A stretch of DNA of 64,000 bases from Agapetus fuscipes (taxonomy: Eukaryota; Arthropoda; Insecta; Trichoptera; Glossosomatidae), in assembly GCA_951799405.1 (NCBI GenBank), contig OX637332.1, positions 3,043,001 through 3,107,000 of the forward strand. Reading direction: 5' to 3'. The first letter of the stretch is position 1, and each line of letters starts with the position of its first letter. A program made the position numbers and the translations under genes. Below are positions 50,235-60,699 of this stretch, in pieces. Below the pieces are notes generated by a model that was not told the origin of the DNA, ran no database searches, and saw only the letters and a list, made by a program, of their open reading frames with translations.

Positions 50235-51396
50235 ATGCAACTAAGCTACACATGCAGTGTAACTTCTTGCCGCGTTATTCCACTACAGACCGGTACTTCG
50301 TAATAATTTTAATACTTGTACTTCTCATAGCGCATTATTCGTGATCTTTTCAAATCAACAGACTAAAAGTTCAACTCTAAAATATGTATGTACCTATATA
50401 AAAAAAATACAATCAGTTTTCAACAGACTTCATTAATCTCAATTGAAATTTTAATTAAAGTACCAGTTCCTTGATTTGTGCTTGTAAATGATTTACAAAT
50501 GAGAATTGAAAATAGCAATTGAACCTTTTGTACTATTTTTTTTTAATATCATTGTTGTTTTTTTTTTGTAAGTTACATCAAGGTCGTGTAGATAGGATCA
50601 GAGTTCAATGAAACGATAAAAGGAAACAGTTCCCCCGCAATCCATGTTCAATTATTAAAGAACAACGCTTACCGAGTGCAACCTTTTTATTTTTACAGGT
50701 AAAAGGGCCGGCCTTACGCCGACCACTTCAGTTGAAGTGGGGTTTCCCAGCTCCCGAGTGGGCTGGTACTCGTTTCTTTTAAAGGCTGAGTAAATCTTGC
50801 CGGTATTTTATTTTGGGTTTTGAAATAAATTTCATTTCTGACACCCTTGATGGGATTCGAACCCGAGTTCTCAGCATGGAATGCAATCTATAATAATCTA
50901 TAATAATCTATAATCTAAGTTGCAAGGATAAATTCATTTAAAGCTCTCAGATGTAAGCCCACAAACCAACACGTGTAGTTCGCGCTTACAAATGCTGAAT
51001 GCGTACTTACAAATAAAATCCAAACCTCAAATGAACATAGGCCCCACAACTTTTGCCGACCTTCCCTGAAACAGGGGTGACATTGGCAAAGTGAACCATT
51101 TTTTACAGTATGAGTGGTCAGCCTCATACCAACCTATAAGTCAAGGAATATGAATAATAAATTACATTTAAATATAAAAAAAGAACAAAACCAAAACAAA
51201 AAGAAGAAATCTATACAAAAAAAGTCAAAAATTTCCTATGCAAAAAATGTAGCAAATTAATACACCAACATTAGAAATCTACATCGCAGATTAGCCGCCA
51301 CTTCTTCCTGTCCTTGCATACTTCTTTCATTTCATCCAGAGTCATAACCTTTTTCATACAAGTATCACTCTACCAATTGAGCTATCGAGCGACACT
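50235..51396 (-). mobile_element. SINE-B split by two insertions
   Basis: Minus-strand pieces: 3' end 50235-50280, body 50686-50893, head 51364-51396 (GTCGCTCGATAGCTCAATTG). The gap 50281-50685 is unclassified AT-rich sequence. The gap 50894-51358 is a LINE-A 3' end. Confidence 0.7.
50894..51358 (-). mobile_element. LINE-A 3' end inserted in SINE-B
   Basis: On minus: RT C terminus (ATGAAAAAGGTTATGACTCT GGATG) with stop near 51277, UTR of about 120 bp, then the SINE-A unit from 51145 to a TATAGATT tail at 50894. It is bounded by SINE-B on both sides, so RT end, UTR and SINE-A unit inserted as one molecule. Nearly identical to 32530-32985. Confidence 0.85.
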
Positions 51397-51485
51397 CCAA
51401 CAAATATTATACACTTTTGCATTTTCAAAAATTTAGGGAGATTCTCGCTTTGAAAACGTACCTGAAAAATAAGAGTACGTTTTAA

Positions 51486-51825
51486 AATCTTTTGTCAATG
51501 GCACCCCTGTTTCAGGGAAGGTCGGCATGAGTTGCAGGGCGTATGTCCATTTGAGATTTGGTTTTTATGTTGTAGGTTCACATGCGGCATGCTCAAGCGC
51601 GAACTTGTAGGTGTCTTCCTGTGAGAATGCATGTAATGTGAATCCCCAATGTTACATTTTTTTATTTGATATAACACATTTTGAGTACATTTTTTTTTTT
51701 TTCAAACTTATATCTTTTACATAATAATTCAATAGTTTTATAAGCTGTACCTCACCAAAAAGAGGCAAAGCTCTTGTGTGTGGTGAGGGATACATATCTT
51801 TGCAACTTAGATTAGATTAGATATG
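51486..51825 (+). mobile_element. SINE-A, 5' end lost, split by a short retroinsert
   Basis: Body from AATGGCACCCCTGTTTCAGG to GTTACAT at 51657 resumes at 51791 (TACATATCTTTGCAACTTAG). Confidence 0.75.
51658..51790 (-). mobile_element. Small A-tailed insertion with hairpin start
   Basis: TACAT lies at 51653-51657 and 51791-51795. On minus it starts TCCCTCACCACACACAAGAG, whose CCTCACC can pair with GGTGAGG 30 bases on. It then has an A12 run and ends with an A run. Structured start plus A tail suggests a retrotransposed small RNA or LINE tail. Confidence 0.55.
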
Positions 51826-52304
51826 TCCCTCGTTACGACATCCAGTAGATACAATCTTGGCTTGTTAGAAACATTTGTTTTATTCAATTTTCATCTTTTA
51901 CATTACAAATAATGAGAGGCATGTTTTGCGTTTGACTGAATTGTGAAACAAACAAAAAAAAAATGATTCACAGTGCGTGTACTTTCTATTTTTCATAGTT
52001 TATTTTTGCATGTGATGTCAAATGTGATTCTGCGAACGGTGAAATATTTTATAGGCATTGCGAAAGGTTGTCGCGCAAAGAAAACGTTGCAATTGCACCA
52101 TTAAACTGATTTATGTTCTAATAAAAATGTGACATAGAATTATTTTGCACTTGGCAATTCTTTTATGAGCTCGATAAATACCTTTGTTGGATAACGAGTC
52201 GTCAACTTAGTCTTGAGATTCTGAACAATAACCAGCGATTCTGAAAAGTCGGTTTAAAAAAAAATGGTTGGAGTGCTCAGCCTCATCTAAAGGTGCTATC
52301 ACGG
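51826..52304. other. No recognised feature
   Basis: AT-rich; nothing recognised. Confidence 0.35.
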
Positions 52305-52507
52305 TGCTTGTTTATTGACCTATAGGTTAGTATAAGGCTGACCACCCATCCTGTAAAATATGGTACGCTTTGATAACGTCACCCCTGTTCCAGGGAAGCT
52401 CGGCAAAAGTTGCTGGGCTTATGTTCGTTTGAGGTTTTGATGTTATTTTGTAAGTAAACGTGCAGCATTTGAAGACGAAAATTTACACGTGTCTGTTTGT
52501 GGTCATG
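52305..52507 (+). mobile_element. SINE-A, cut by SINE-D
   Basis: TTGACCTATAGGTTAGTATA to GTGTCTGTTTGTGGTCATGC. The 3' end is missing where SINE-D begins at 52508. Confidence 0.72.
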
Positions 52508-52940
52508 CATGTCGGTGTTATGGCCGAGGGGGCCAAGTGGGCTGATCTTTCTAGCGTGTTTGAAATAGAACGACGTTGGCTCGATCCCCCGCCTGGGTCA
52601 TTTGACCATAACTTTGACCCTGGTTCAACAGATTTTATTGGGTAATTATGAATTAATAATTCATTACAAGAAACAAAAATTAATTATTACTTGACGATAT
52701 TAATACCTGTTTCTGGCCAGGGCTCTTATTCACGATAAGGGATAGAGAAGACTCATCTCGATTTTCCCCGAAAAAGGAATAAAGATATTGTGCCTCACAA
52801 TACCATTTATTGCTTTTTCTGGTAAAATCAAAATGAATCTATTCTACCGGCATAGTGAATACCAGCCCAGACAGAATAGGTTGGTGAATTGTATTCCTCT
52901 TCACAAATCTATTTTTCAATAATAAAAAAATAAAAATAAA
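52508..52940 (+). mobile_element. SINE-D, interrupted by a MITE
   Basis: Head GTCGGTGTTATGGCCGAGGG, box B GGCTCGATCCCCCGCC, body to TTTCTGGCCAG at 52720. It resumes at 52871 (ACAGAATAGGTTGGTGAATT) through CACAAATC and an A-rich tail. Best SINE-D copy. Confidence 0.82.
52721..52867. mobile_element. TIR MITE with 3-bp duplication
   Basis: GGCTCTTATTCACGAT and complement of AT(A)GTGAATACCAGCC are imperfect TIRs. CAG lies on both sides (52718-52720; 52868-52870). Removing it gives CTGGCCAGACAG, as at 30848-30858. Confidence 0.7.
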
Positions 52941-53171
52941 TAAAAGTCCATCATTCAGTACCCTTAGAACGAGTTGCAAAACTTGAGTAAAGTAAAGTCT
53001 ACGGAAAGTATTAAAGAGTGATTTTCCCCAAAATATGCTGTTTTAGTTTCTTACACTTTATGGTTTTAGCAAAAGAGTTACAGTGATGAAGAAAATCAAG
53101 TTGAAACAAACAAAAACGGCAGATTTTGGGGAAAACCACTCTTTAATACTCTTTAATCATAACCACTCACT

Positions 53172-53325
53172 AATTAAACATGTATGGACATCAAAAACAG
53201 ACATAAAACAAATTCCAATTTAAAAATCCTTAGCTGCCATCACAGATCAACCGCCATCTCTTTCTGTCCTCACACACTTCTTTCATTTCCTCCAGATGCC
53301 TTCCTATAAGTCAAGGAACTTAGAC
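53172..53325 (-). pseudogene. LINE-A RT C terminus and UTR
   Basis: Minus strand CTGGAGGAAATGAAAGAAGT GTGTGAGG through a stop and a UTR ending GTTTTTGATGTCCATACATG, matching the 20372 copy. The SINE-A unit does not follow. A SINE-A 5' end scrap (53302-53322) lies upstream on the same strand. Confidence 0.65.
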
Positions 53326-53583
53326 TGTATTATATTGCCAAAATCTTGTAAGTAAGTAGTACTCTGTTCAAATAAATGTGGCTTCACATGATTTTTGACA
53401 GAAAGGTAAAATTGTACAGAGAAATTTTTACCTGTCAAAATTCGTACTTTTCCTCAAAAAAAAAAAACGTTACAAATATGAGTGATGAAGATATCTTGAA
53501 AATAAATGTTAAAAATATTTAAAAAAAACCATAAGGCAATAACATTTTGGATGATGAAGCATCTACACACATATATAAGAGAT
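53326..53583. other. No recognised feature
   Basis: AT-rich. Nothing recognised. Confidence 0.35.
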
Positions 53584-54115
53584 TTCCTTGACTAATAGGT
53601 TGGTATGAGGATGACCACCCTGTAAAAACTGTACAAAAAAAATCACTTTGCCAATGTCACTCATGTTTCAGGGAAGGTCGGCAAAAGTTGCCGGGCTCAT
53701 GTTCATTTGAGATTGGGTTTTTATGTTGTAGGTCCACATGCGGCATGCGTAAGCGCTAAACTATGCGTCTGCTTATGGGAATGCATGTAATATGAATATT
53801 AAATGCAATACAACTTACATCATAGATAAATAATCTAATTTGGTTTTTTCATTATTATTAATATTATATTATGCGGCATAATGTAAACTTAAACTTATTT
53901 TTTTGCTTATACGTGTCGAAGTATAAAGGTGCCCCGTCGATTCGAGCCTTGAAAATGTTTTCCGTTAAAGGGAACGAAACGTCGGCAGACAAAATTTCTA
54001 CAGATAGAATATGGTTTATCCCGAGAAAAAAATGGCATTATACGTGTCTGTTTATGGGAATGCATATTACTCGTATATGAATCTAAAAATACATCTTTTC
54101 AACTAAGATCATAGA
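53584..54115 (+). mobile_element. SINE-A copy and a following SINE-A 3' fragment
   Basis: 53584-53832 is a near-complete copy (TTCCTTGACTAATAGGTTGG to ACTTACATCATAGAT). 54040-54115 is another 3' fragment. Between them, 53930-53990 has CTTGAAAATGTTTTCC, loop, GGGAACGAAACGTCGG, a degenerate hammerhead-like motif. Confidence 0.65.
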
Positions 54116-54424
54116 TAAAAAAAATCAAAGTCGATCTTTGTAGGTAGGTACTTGATTCTTTCGAAAAATAATTTTAGAAAGAAGTGTAAGATTTAAAAAA
54201 GGGATTAGAGCGCATGCCCAGTACAGCCTAGAAAGATCTAATCTATAATCTTAGTTGCAAAGATTATAGATTGATTAACCATACAAGCAATATGGTTGCA
54301 TCATAGAGTCAGTATACGAGTACTTATAACGTAAGTATGAAGCCAAAGAGAATGTGAATTATTATTGACAAACGTACTACCGATTGCAATTAAGCTACGC
54401 AAATAGTGCAACTGCTTAACGCGT
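54116..54424. other. No clear feature; SINE-A tail scrap
   Basis: 54237-54272 carries complementary TAATCT...AGATTATAGATT tails. Otherwise nothing. Confidence 0.35.
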
Positions 54425-54797
54425 TGTCTTAAAATACTTACAAAATAAACCCAAAACTGTAACTCTTGCTGACTTTCCCTGAAAAAGCGGTGATATAACG
54501 TTCCCCCAGCGCTTGTTTGGATTATCTACAATTTGATTCAAAGATGACCCTTCAATTGTTTTTACAATGTGAGCTAAGAAACAAACATACAACACATTAA
54601 TGCGAGATTTCTTTTTAATATTTAAAAACCAATTTCTAGTTTTCATAAGACACATTGGTACAGTACACATAATATAAACATTGGTCAATTCAAATTAGCT
54701 CTGAGAGGCATAAGACAAACAAGGACTAAGGGGACGATTAACATTTTTTTTTGCAGTATAGGTGTTTAGCCTCATACCATTCTATAAGTCAAGGCAC
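54425..54797 (-). mobile_element. SINE-A split by an unclassified insertion
   Basis: 54425-54494 (complement of AGTTACAGTTTTGGG region) and 54741-54797 (ending complement of CCTTGACTTATAGAATGG) are two SINE-A parts. The about 245 bp between them has no TIR or tail that I could identify. Confidence 0.55.
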
Positions 54798-55016
54798 CTT
54801 TGCCTTTAAAATATTTAGTAGAGATTATTTTTTATCGACTGAAATTGAATAATTTTTTTTACACATGCAAAAAAATTGTGTGTTGACACTCCAAAACCGC
54901 TCGATGTATTAAACTCAACTCGTGAAGAAAAACCTTTTTTCTAGTTTTGCTTTGATGTTTCAATTTTTTTTTTAATACTCTTTATATAACAAACGTTTTC
55001 CGATCATTCAACCACT

Positions 55017-55293
55017 TCTTTTTCTTCGTGTCAGCTTCACACCGTATTGGCCCAGTAACGAGCGATGTCTACAGCTCTTTGGTTTCCCGCAAAGAGATCA
55101 TCCATGGAGCAGCTTGTCGGACAGGAGGGACAACACCGCAGGTGCTCCATAGTTTGCTGAACTCCACACTCACATAGTGTAGAGTCCTCCCGTCCCAGAA
55201 ATCTCCAGGTCAGCATGTTGGCCCGGGCTCTTCCAAAATTGGTCCTCAATCTATTAATAGATTTCCACACGCGCCACTCGAATCAACTACTCG
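55017..55293 (-). pseudogene. LINE C-terminal scrap with 11-bp target duplication
   Basis: ATTCAACCACT lies at 55006-55016 and 55294-55304. Frame: WKSINRLRTNFGRARANMLT, CECGVQQTMEHLRCCPSC, DIARYWANTV, stop, then a GAAGAAAAAGAAG tail. Second copy of the family at 36683-36894, slightly longer. Confidence 0.8.
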
Positions 55294-55304
55294 ATTCAAC
55301 CACT

Positions 55305-55624
55305 ACTCGTCCCTGATTGATGTCAAATAAAAATATTTTATCACAGTAGTATTTAGCCAATTAAAAAAAAAAATACCACATGTTGCCCACTTTACAGATA
55401 CATTTGCCCGTACAGGTTGCTCGTCCCTGCATGATGTACCTCCTCATTTCTGCGTAGTACTCACCGTAATTATCTCGTATTAGCGAGCAATCAACCAAAC
55501 GTCGGATAAGATCGCTCGACACGTTCCGAGCGAGTAAGCATTTTAGATCTTAACAACGATATGTGACCCACATAGAGGCATCTTCGCGGCAGAGTTTTCA
55601 ATACGCAGTTAAAATATAATAATA
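55305..55624. other. No recognised feature
   Basis: Nothing recognised. Confidence 0.35.
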
Positions 55625-55872
55625 TAATATTAGGATGATTTATTTGGTGAACGCTGTTTTTGTGTGAATCACACCTCAAGAGACCTCTGCGAGCTTAGTC
55701 GTCGCTGTAGAAAGCGCCAATTCTCAGTAAGTTTCACAATTTGTGTAGCTTAGTTGCGTTTTTCGTTGCGTCAGATAACGGGAACTATATATAATATACA
55801 AGGATAATTTATTTATAAGGTACACATAATTGAAGAGCGCCGTTTTTGTGTGTGTCACACCTCAAGGGCCCT
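55625..55872 (-). mobile_element. Two SINE-C 3' fragments
   Basis: 55625-55732 (AGGATGATTTATTTGGTGAA to AAAGCGCCAATTCTCA) and 55828-55872 (AAGAGCGCCGTTTTTGTGTG to AAGGGCCCTCT) are complements of the SINE-C 3' part. A SINE-B tail scrap (TAGCTTAGTTGCG) lies between at 55745-55770. Confidence 0.65.
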
Positions 55873-55873
55873 C

Positions 55874-56300
55874 TCAAATCACGGATAAGATTTTTCTGCA
55901 AAGATGCGTCTTTAGTGCTCCTTTAAAGATACCAACAGTTTCTGCCCTCCTCACATTAGGTGGTAGTCTGTTCCACTCTATTGGGCCCGCAAACCGGAAA
56001 GCACCGTCCCCAAAATTAGTGCGTGTCTGACGTGACGGCTGGACTAAGTCAACCACCCCACACCCTGCAGATCTGAGAGTTTGACGTCTCAAATCTATCT
56101 CAATAGGTGAGAACATGTCAGACAGGTATGAAGGAGCCGTACCATTGACAGCTTTGTAAACCATCAGACAAACACGGTAGACCACCCTCTCCGGAAAACG
56201 AAGCCAATGCAGTTTTTTCAACAATGGAGTAATGTGATTAAATTTGGACATCCCTAATAACGAGTCTTGCTGCAGAGTTCAGCACAGATTGTAGCCATTA
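55874..56300 (-). pseudogene. CR1-like LINE, RT C-terminal domain
   Basis: Minus frame: LQSVLNSAARLVIRDV, frame change, then HITPLLKKLHWLRFPERVVY, RVCLMVYKAVNGTAPSYLSD, RRQTLRSAGCG and FGDGAFRFAGPIEWNRLPPN. Same domain as 38755-39242 but a different lineage. 5'-truncated. Confidence 0.8.
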
Positions 56301-56604
56301 TTAACTATCATTGAGAGAAGACAGTGTAAGCGTTATCTACTCCACTACCGGTTTTAATGCGCGTTAAATAGAATGGTAATTTGGAAGCGCAGGCCATGCA
56401 TGTAATAACAGACTTGTCGCTGTATGTGATAGATATTCTTATTTTGGACCGGTTTGCTATTATGGAACACGCTCCTAATTAATTCCAACATTAGATAATG
56501 ATGTTGTAGAAATTAGCTTAGCTTATTGCCCTTTACAATCTATAATTCCATATAGACTTTGGATAAAACCAATAATTCAATATTTTAATCTAATCTAAGC
56601 TGAA
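56301..56604. other. No recognised feature
   Basis: AT-rich; a short TAATCTAATCTAAGC scrap of SINE-A tail at 56586-56600. Confidence 0.35.
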
Positions 56605-56647
56605 AAGATGCGACAAAAACTAAATTGTTCAGGAGAACAGTTTAAAG

Positions 56648-56855
56648 ATTTTAAATTATGATTACGGTCGTTAGACATTTTAAAGAATGAAAAAAAACGG
56701 ATTTTACTGACCGCGCAACGAAAATGAGTTCGTTGTCCCTCCTTATAGAGGACACACGTCTCCTGAGGACGTCGGATATGACTCCGACGAAACGTAGAGA
56801 AAATCGATCTTCACTTTTGCACGGTCAGTAAAATCCGTTTTTTTTTTATTCTTTA
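56648..56855 (+). mobile_element. Foldback insertion with best hammerhead-like core, 13-bp TSD
   Basis: GAACAGTTTAAAG lies at 56635-56647 and 56856-56868. Inverted arms AAAACGGATTTTACTGACCG (about 56695) and complement (about 56823). Core at about 56753-56790: CTGAGGA, C, GTCGGA, TATGAC, TCCGAC, GAAACG. The six-base stem is perfect. Family E on both sides proves it is an insertion. Confidence 0.75.
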
Positions 56856-56906
56856 GAACAGTTTAAAGTTTGAGATTGCAGAAAAATGGCAAAACTATTT
56901 TAATTT

Positions 56907-57158
56907 GTATAATCTATAATCTGAGTTGCAAGGATATATTCATTTAAAGCTCTCAGATGTATGCCCACAAACCATCACGTGTGGTTCGCGCTTACAAATG
57001 CTGAATGTGTACTTACAAATAAAACCCAAACCTCAAATGAACATAAGCCCCACAACTTTTGCCGACCTTCCCTGACACAGGGGTGACATTGGCAAAGTGA
57101 ACCATTTTTTACAGTATGGGTGGTCAGCCTTATACCAACCTATAAGTCAAGGAATACT
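56907..57158 (-). mobile_element. SINE-A, full length, nested in family E
   Basis: Minus-strand unit from TTCCTTGACTTATAGGTTGG at 57158 to ACTCAGATTATAGATTATAC. TATAGAT subfamily. Confidence 0.82.
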
Positions 57159-57471
57159 TATATCATATTGTTAAACTCAAAGCAGCTCTAAAATTAAAAA
57201 AAATAAAGGCATTTATTGGTATTAATGTGGTTTTACGATTTTTTTATGTCACAAGCGCGTTAGTATAAAAAAGGCCAAAATCTTGTCGGTTACATCAAAA
57301 CTATACTTCGAAAACGCAGTTGTATTTTTGGGCATAAACAACAACAAAAAATCATCGTATAACTATGGGAGTTAGCGCATTAGAAAAAGCGGAAAATTTT
57401 AAGTAGGATAGCATTCATAATTAATTTTTACCAAAATGTCGCTTATGCCCTACTTCCTTTAACCGTCGATA

Positions 57472-57642
57472 TGTAACATTGGAGATTCACATAATACGCA
57501 TTTTCACAAGCAGACACGTACAAGCTCATGCCGCATGTGAACCTACAACATAAAAACTCAAATCTTAAATGGACACCCTGCAACTCTTGCCGTCCTTCCC
57601 TGAAACAGGGGTGACCCACTTTCTACAGCATGGGTGGTCAGG
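57472..57642 (-). mobile_element. SINE-A, 5' end lost
   Basis: Minus-strand body from GCCTGACCACCCATGCTGTA to CCAATGTTACATA, with a gap removing CACTTTGCCAATG. Confidence 0.7.
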
Positions 57643-57699
57643 CAAAGGCGGTAAGAAAAGAAATGGTATTGTATATTAGTCCTTCTTCTTGTGCCACGT

Positions 57700-57985
57700 A
57701 AGGCAAACACTTTCGAGACTGTATTTCTACATAAAAAGATCAGATCAAGAGGAAGTGTGAAAGCGAAAAGAGGTAAGGAACGACCGAGAAAAATAAGCAA
57801 TGATTAGATTGAGGAGATTTTGAAAGAATGGGATACACAAAGTGAATGTAAATGAAGAAAAGGTGGTGGGATATGAATGAATTGATAGAGGTATGTAAGG
57901 ATAGGAAGAAACTTGGAGACTTCTGCAGAGCCTCTGGCCACCCCTAGCGGAATGGCTACATATTTACAGTTACAGCATCTGTAGA
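57700..57985 (+). pseudogene. RTE-like LINE C-terminal fragment and 3' UTR
   Basis: Broken frame with GRERPRKISND, EEILKEWDTQSEC and MNELIEVCKDRKKLGDFCRA, then GGCCACCCCTAGCGGAATGG. Same UTR as 15600-16050 and 33806-34170. Confidence 0.65.
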
Positions 57986-58059
57986 CCGGATTATAAAAGA
58001 ATTGGTTTATAAAAACGTAGCAATATGTACTAACATACATAAAATGAATAAAATTTATT

Positions 58060-58333
58060 TAATTATGATGATTTATTTGGTTAGCACCGTTTGTGTGTGA
58101 ATCACACCTCAAGAACCTTCTGCGAGCTTGGTCGCTGCTATAGAAAACGCCATTCACAAGCAAGACCCAATTGTTGGAAGGCTGGATGGACTTTTGGTGA
58201 AGGCAAATGAAATTTTAAATCCAAGGAAGAGTTCATTAAAAAATATAAATATTTTTTGTGTTCCGTGGGGAATCGCACTCATAATCTTTGGATTACGAGT
58301 CCGTATTGTTAGCCACTAGACTACGGACCGGTC
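58060..58333 (-). mobile_element. SINE-C, full length
   Basis: Minus strand: GACCGGTCCGTAGTCTAGTG head, then GAGTGCGATTCCCCACGGAA as diverged box B, through to AATCATCATAATTAAA end. Confidence 0.78.
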
Positions 58334-58359
58334 AATAAACAATTTAATTGTCTGCAAAA

Positions 58360-58866
58360 AACGCAACGCAACTAAGCTACACATATAGTGTAACCTCTTG
58401 CCTGCGTTTCCCCGAAGGGGTCGCATGTGGCACTTCGGGACCTATTTATTTTTACAGGTAAGGGGCCCTGCCTCACACCAACCACTTTCAGTTGAAGTGG
58501 GGGTTTCCCAACTCCCGGGGGGGCTGGTTCTCATTTCTTGGGAAGGCTGAGTACACCTTTGAGATCGAACCCTTGCTCTCGGCATGGAATGCAAGCATTC
58601 TACCAATTGATCTATCGACCTTTTTACGAGCTTGATCGTCGTCGCTACATAGCGCCAATTCTCAAGCAAGACTCAGTTGCTGTAAGGCTGGATGGACCTT
58701 TGGTGACCGGTTATTACTTATTAGTAAAGGTTTTATGAATTTTTAAACCCAGCGAAGAGCAAATTTGAAAATATAAATGGTACATTTTTTGTGCTCCGCC
58801 GGGAATCGAACCCACAACCTTCCCATTCAGAGTCCGAAGTGTTGCCACTGAACTACGGACCGGTCC
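58360..58866 (-). mobile_element. Composite SINE (C head + B head and body)
   Basis: Minus strand: GGACCGGTCCGTAGTTCAGT (SINE-C head), box B GGGTTCGATTCCCGGCGGAG, body to GTCGCTACAAAG-like CGCTATGTAGCGACGACGAT. After AAGCTCGTAAAAAGGTCGAT it passes into the SINE-B head. The rest is SINE-B body to the TTGCGTTGCG tail. Same junction and same SINE-B internal deletion as at 3475-3968. Confidence 0.8.
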
Positions 58867-59394
58867 ACGCATTTTATAAATGCACTCAAACAATGTTCAT
58901 ATCCGTAAGCAGCCTCGGGCCCATGTTGCTCGTATATCCCAAGAGGCCCGTATTTGTGGTTAGATGCTATTTTTTTAGAACGTTCGCCAAGAAAAGTGAA
59001 ACCACGCTTATGCTATCTAATGATTGGTAGTGTACTCGCAGCTAAAGTACTTTCACTGCTATCCGCTATTATTCTGTAAAATTATTTCTATTTACACCGA
59101 CAAATGTATAGCAAAAAAAAAATATATATAACGGTCTGCGGTACCTGCTTATTGCAATTACAATATTATTTATAAGTTGTAATACTCAGCGTGTGCTGTG
59201 CAAGTACTTAAGTATTTTATGTGTTGTAAAATATAATATTGATCAGTGTTATGTAACAATTAATGTACAGTGATACTTTCGCACTGCTAAATATATCTCT
59301 TATAGTAAGCACTAAGCACCATACTGTAACGATCTCTGAACTCAGTATGCAGACTTTTAACTGTGTTGAATGATCAAGTGGATCATAGTAGAGA
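58867..59394. other. No recognised feature
   Basis: AT-rich; nothing recognised. Confidence 0.35.
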
Positions 59395-59697
59395 CAATTA
59401 TTATGATTTTACCGGGTTCAATTTAATAAAATTTGCGGTTATTTACTTCATATTCGGTTCAAGTGCAGAGTCAGCTTTACACCTACACAATGCAACAGTC
59501 GCTTGACTTCTCTGGCCGCAGAGGGCTTTGGTTCTTATGTATAGTAAGACTACGGATAATGCTTGAATCATTGAGAAGTGGAGCATGCAAGTCCTTTATA
59601 GAACACTCGAGCAATCTTGACCAATAGAAATACAATAAGTACCAAGTAGACTTTATCTCAGACACACAATTATACATTCGTAACACAATAAATTATT
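59395..59697 (-). repeat. LTR-like repeat (solo)
   Basis: Minus strand starts TGTTACGAATGTATAATTG, has CTATACATAAGAACC and ends near GGTAAAATCATAAT. Related to 9509-9854. Confidence 0.5.
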
Positions 59698-59739
59698 ACT
59701 TAATTTATAGAGAAGAGTTAATTGTTTTCTTGATAATGG

Positions 59740-60300
59740 TGTGTAAAGCGAAATCACCAGAAGGATAGCACTAACATGGGCAGCTATCGGAAATCTAAGT
59801 CACATCCTAAACGACACAAAACTACCTGTTAACCTGAAACGCATGGTTTTTGAATCATGCGTGCTTCTAGTATCTACCTATAGCTTGGAAACAATAGGGC
59901 TCACTCAGTATAGCGCCAACAGACTGAGGACGTGCCAAAGAGACATTGAAAGAAGGATGCTGGGAATCAGCCTCAGAGACAGGGTTCCAAACCAGGAGAT
60001 TCGTAGATGCACTAGTGTCACAAATATCATACAGAGAGTGGATTGTTTAAAGTGGCGCTGGGCTGGTCACGTCGCAAGGCAAGACCATGACAGGTGACCA
60101 AAACGGATCATCCAGTGGCGACCTGGGATGTCAAGCGGGGAGTGGGGAGACCCTAACTGAAATGGCTGGAGATCAAGGGAACTGCAGGCAGAGGATGGCT
60201 GAATAGATCAGCCGATTTACAGAAATTGAGTGGATTGGAGGAGGCCTACGTCCAGGAGTGGTCAGAAAGGCTGACAAAGACGGAAGAAGATTCATACCGA
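59740..60300 (+). pseudogene. RTE-like LINE, RT C-terminal region
   Basis: A frame with stops and shifts reads RRIALTWAAIGNLSHILNDT, NLKRMVFESCVLLVSTYSLE, RTCQRDIERRMLGISLRDRV, EIRRCTSVTNIIQRVDCLKW, RWAGHVARQDHDR, then EEAYVQEWSERLTKTEEDS-like end. This order is typical of the RTE/endonuclease-RT LINEs of arthropods. A TGA at 60096 and others make it dead. Related 3' scraps at 33735, 34185 and 36418. Confidence 0.78.
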
Positions 60301-60339
60301 AAAAAACCTCGGCATATCGAACTATTGATAATACGAGTA

Positions 60340-60696
60340 ATATAGTTACGAATGTAAAAGTTTATGCCTGTGTTTTTTTTTGTACTTATTTATAATTTTG
60401 TGGTGTCCAGGCCTTTTTACTTGCTGTATATAGATGTGAATATTTGATACTTTGTACTTTTGGTACTTCTGGTATTTGCTCGAAGCATCCACTCGAGAAG
60501 AGTCTCGAATAATCTGGTACATACGAGACTAAGCTTTAATCATCTATAAATACGGACTGCGGTGCTGTGAAGCAGGCAGAACCCATTAACACCCAAGCCG
60601 GGAAGCCACCAGTACAAAAGTTAAATGTAAACCATGTGTAATAAACTTGTAAAATAAATTAAATTGAAATTCAATTAAAATGAATCCAGAATAAAT
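60340..60696 (+). repeat. LTR-like repeat
   Basis: GTTACGAATGTAAAAG start, CTATAAATACGGACTGCGG TATA region at 60544, CCACCAGTACAAAAG, AATAAA signals at 60640-60690. The same order is on minus at 30940-31318. Ends are not exact. Confidence 0.5.
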
Positions 60697-60699
60697 CGT

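Larger units (their letters stand above)
56605..57470. repeat. Dispersed repeat family E, copy with two insertions
   Basis: Matches 4885-5260 in three pieces: 56605-56647, 56869-56906 and 57159-57470. The gaps are a foldback element (56648-56855) and a SINE-A (56907-57158). Confidence 0.75.
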
